A DNA stretch of 14,117 nucleotides from CAYJBP01 sp964368605 (GTDB lineage Bacteria; Bacillota; Dehalobacteriia; UBA4068). Position numbers and translations under genes: made by a program. Location of the stretch: the NCBI GenBank assembly GCA_964368605.1, contig CAYJBP010000061.1, positions 1-14,117 on the forward strand, written 5' to 3'. This document shows positions 12,271 through 14,117 of the stretch, piece by piece. The notes under the pieces are model-generated. The model ran no database searches and had not been told where the DNA came from. It saw only the letters and a program-made list of their open reading frames with translations. Numbering within the stretch: the stretch's first letter is position 1; the number at the start of each line of letters is the position of its first letter.

Positions 12271-13977
12271 TTAACGCAGCAAAACATGATTATTATCGGC
12301 AAGCTTAAAGTGCGAGGTTATATCCTTCATTGTATGGGCTTGGCCAAATAATTCTTCGCTTACCGCTGCGGTTTGCTGGGCTGCCGCAGTATTGCTGCTA
12401 ACAACCGATGAAATCTGGCTCATGCCCCGGGTTATATGCTGGGCAGCCGTGGTTTGGTCATTTGTAGAGGCCGCAATGCCTTCCACCAAAATACTTAAAT
12501 CATTAGCGCCTTCCGACATCATCATTATCGATTGCGAAGTGCTTTGTACTACCTGATTGCCAACTGCAACTGCATCAAGAGTTTCGGCAATTAAATCGGC
12601 GGTACTTCTAGCCGATAAAGCCGATTTTTCGGCCAAGGTGCGTACCTCTTCGGCTACAACGGCAAATCCTTTGCCGGCCGAACCGGCACGAGCAGCCTCT
12701 ACTGCGGCATTAAGTGCCAAGATATTAGTTTGAAAGGCGATATCGTCAATGGCCTTAATTATCTTGCCAATTTCCTGCGATTTATTATTGATTTGCTCCA
12801 TGGATGCCATCATTTCCTGCATTTGCTGATTGCCGGTAGTTATGGCTTCACGTGCCTTGGCATTGGCTGCTTTGGCTTTTTGAGCATCGGCGGCAGTTTG
12901 ATTAATTTTGGCCGTAATTTCCTCCACGGAGGAGGTTAAAGCATTAATAGATATCGATTGCTCGGTTGCGCCGCTGGATAATGATTGGGCATTATCGGAT
13001 AATTGCTCGCTAACTATGCGTACTTGATTAGAAGACTCTTGCAATGATTGCAGGCGACTGGGCAAATCTGTGGTTATTTGATGATAAGCCTGAGCCAGGG
13101 GCTGATAATCGCCGATAAATAAATGATTGGCCTGATTGCTATATGTAAAATTGCCTTGCGACATCTGGGTTAGGCCATTGCTTAGCTCTTGAATAATTGT
13201 GGCCAAATTGCCGCACATTTCCTTGGTGGATGCAGCCAAAATGCCAATTTCCGAACTGTCGCTGGCTATGTCCAGCCGATAATTTAAATTGCCTTTGGCC
13301 ATTTCCTGCATGGCTTGCGAGCATTTTGTTATCGGCTTAATAACTCTTTTAGTAATGATAATTTCGCTGGTGATTTGGGTAAGTAAAATCAAAATAATTA
13401 AGATAACCAGTATCACAAAAATATTATTATTTTGCTCATAAACTGCAATAACGGTTTGTTCGGTACGGGCATCAAGCATAGTCATTAGCTCTTTTTGTAA
13501 GGCCTGGATTTCTAAAAGAGTATCACCATATTCAGAGCCAAAAACACTTTCGATAGCCGCAGATTGATTGCCGCTTGCTACCAAATCCATGGCAGCGCTT
13601 TCCAGTGGGATAAGATTATTGGATAAGCTTTGCATTTGCTCGATAGTGGCTTGCTCATCGGTGCTGATACCGATTTCGACCATATTGCTTACGGCAATAT
13701 CACGATTTTTTAAGGTATTAACTTCATGCCAATAATTATCGAAATGAACCTGATTGCCGGTTGCGGCATAAGACCTAACTTCGGAAGTTAAATAAGCCGA
13801 ACCATCCATAAAGCGGTTTAAGTTGATGATTAGGTCGGCACGGTTTTTGCTGGTAAGCTGCCCGTCTGCGCTGGAAAACATGGATAAGATTTGGCTACCG
13901 GCCAGGAGGATTAAAAGGATTAGGGTTGATATTATGCGTAGTTTTTGCATGGTTGAAGCCTTGATTGCCTTTTTCAT
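12271..13977 (-). CDS. Methyl-accepting chemotaxis protein
   Basis: A transmembrane chemoreceptor of 568 residues that would signal to CheA through CheW. Order: short cytoplasmic N-terminus, transmembrane helix 1 (about 13-33), extracytoplasmic helical sensor of about 150 residues (34-186, four-helix-bundle type by length and composition), transmembrane helix 2 (about 187-205), HAMP (about 206-260) with a second HAMP-like stretch containing QMSQGNFTY (271-279), then the signalling coiled coil. The conserved tip FQTNILALNAAVEAARAG (415-432) is intact. There is no C-terminal NWETF-type tether for the methylation enzymes; the tail ends NNHVLLR. GAGAGGAA precedes the ATG. No other chemotaxis or flagellar gene is in the window, so it serves a system encoded elsewhere. 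The ligand is unknown. Confidence 0.95.
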   Translation of the reverse strand: MKKAIKASTMQKLRIISTLILLILLAGSQILSMFSSADGQLTSKNRADLIINLNRFMDGSAYLTSEVRSYAATGNQVHFDNYWHEVNTLKNRDIAVSNMVEIGISTDEQATIEQMQSLSNNLIPLESAAMDLVASGNQSAAIESVFGSEYGDTLLEIQALQKELMTMLDARTEQTVIAVYEQNNNIFVILVILIILILLTQITSEIIITKRVIKPITKCSQAMQEMAKGNLNYRLDIASDSSEIGILAASTKEMCGNLATIIQELSNGLTQMSQGNFTYSNQANHLFIGDYQPLAQAYHQITTDLPSRLQSLQESSNQVRIVSEQLSDNAQSLSSGATEQSISINALTSSVEEITAKINQTAADAQKAKAANAKAREAITTGNQQMQEMMASMEQINNKSQEIGKIIKAIDDIAFQTNILALNAAVEAARAGSAGKGFAVVAEEVRTLAEKSALSARSTADLIAETLDAVAVGNQVVQSTSQSIMMMSEGANDLSILVEGIAASTNDQTTAAQHITRGMSQISSVVSSNTAAAQQTAAVSEELFGQAHTMKDITSHFKLADNNHVLLR

Positions 13978-14008
13978 AGATATTCCTCTCTTTAAAAAAT
14001 AATTTTAA

Positions 14009-14033
14009 TGCCTGGGTAATATATGCCCGGGCA
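14009..14033. promoter_or_regulatory. GC-rich inverted repeat in the chemotaxis gene leader
   Basis: TGCCTGGG (14009-14016) faces CCCGGGCA (14026-14033), with one G-T pair, and the right side is itself the 10-bp palindrome TGCCCGGGCA (14024-14033). It is the only GC-rich patch in an AT-rich upstream region, 30-55 nt before the start codon. It may be an operator. Confidence 0.4.
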
Positions 14034-14045
14034 AGTTGCATTTTA
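14019..14045 (-). promoter_or_regulatory. Possible sigma-D/sigma-28 promoter for the chemotaxis gene
   Basis: On the minus strand TAAA (14045-14042), 15-nt spacer, GCATATAT (14026-14019), six of eight matches to the Bacillus sigma-D -10 GCCGATAT. This position is 41 nt before the start codon. Chemoreceptor genes are often read by this sigma factor, but a match this short could be chance. Confidence 0.3.
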
Positions 14046-14046
14046 A

Positions 14047-14117
14047 ATAGTTAATAATTTATATAGTTAATAATTTATATAGTTAATAATTTATATAGTT
14101 AATAATTTATATAGTTA
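14047..14117. repeat. 16-bp AT-rich tandem repeat at the window end
   Basis: Four perfect copies of ATAGTTAATAATTTAT (14047-14062, 14063-14078, 14079-14094, 14095-14110) plus seven bases of a fifth, cut by the window end. The copies are identical, with no spacers. It lies directly upstream of the chemotaxis gene leader. The true copy number is unknown. Confidence 0.95.

Noticed and set aside
12245..12272. GGTTCGAAT resembling a tRNA T-loop
   Set aside because: The flanking bases do not form a T-stem and no acceptor, D or anticodon arms are present; not a tRNA gene or a convincing attachment site.
14047..14117. Possible CRISPR array
   Set aside because: Units are 16 bp, directly abutting, with no spacers and no cas genes.

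Overview
The window looks like chromosome from a low-GC member of the Bacillota (Firmicutes), probably an anaerobe of the Clostridia/Negativicutes type. The evidence is AT-rich DNA, strong AGGAGG ribosome sites, sigma-A promoters with 17-bp spacers, a lipobox substrate-binding protein, and families common in gut Firmicutes (DUF975, CmpB-like, DUF4213/DUF364, CASTOR/POLLUX-like channel, AEC transporter). The exact taxon cannot be read from the sequence. There are no rRNA or tRNA genes, no transposase, no phage genes and no CRISPR.

Layout. (1) 1-2680: a strong promoter overlapped by a long palindrome drives a two-domain membrane protein (DUF975 followed by a CmpB-like domain). It is followed, with no visible terminator, by a tandem array of at least three tiny acidic coiled-coil proteins. 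These are 54, 61 and 68(+1) residues long, so each differs from the last by exactly one heptad. A 100-N assembly gap lies inside the array, and a perfect 19-bp palindromic terminator closes it. This array is the most unusual thing in the window. (2) 2743-6600: a divergent metal- or chelate-type ABC importer. The lipoprotein binding protein is on the minus strand. A FecCD-type permease, its ATPase and a DUF4213/DUF364 protein (putative heavy-metal chelation family) are on the plus strand. Good promoters face each way. (3) 6693-8613: a CASTOR/POLLUX-type ion channel with its own promoter. (4) 8847-10547: an AEC-family carrier, then an isolated type IV prepilin-like protein. (5) 10767-11855: a small carboxymuconolactone-decarboxylase/AhpD-like protein whose promoter is covered by regularly spaced inverted half-sites, divergent from a shikimate kinase with altered substrate-binding motifs. 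(6) 11856-12270: a 415-bp non-coding stretch with a terminator, a 21-bp tandem repeat and several hairpins. (7) 12271-14117: a methyl-accepting chemotaxis protein on the minus strand. A 16-bp tandem repeat lies upstream and runs off the window end.

How the genes work together: only the ABC importer with its DUF364 partner forms an obvious functional unit. The CmpB-like membrane protein plus heptad array is a second probable transcription unit of unknown function. The other genes look like independently transcribed singletons, several of them separated by related terminator hairpins. All family assignments come from motif recognition by eye; no database search was run.
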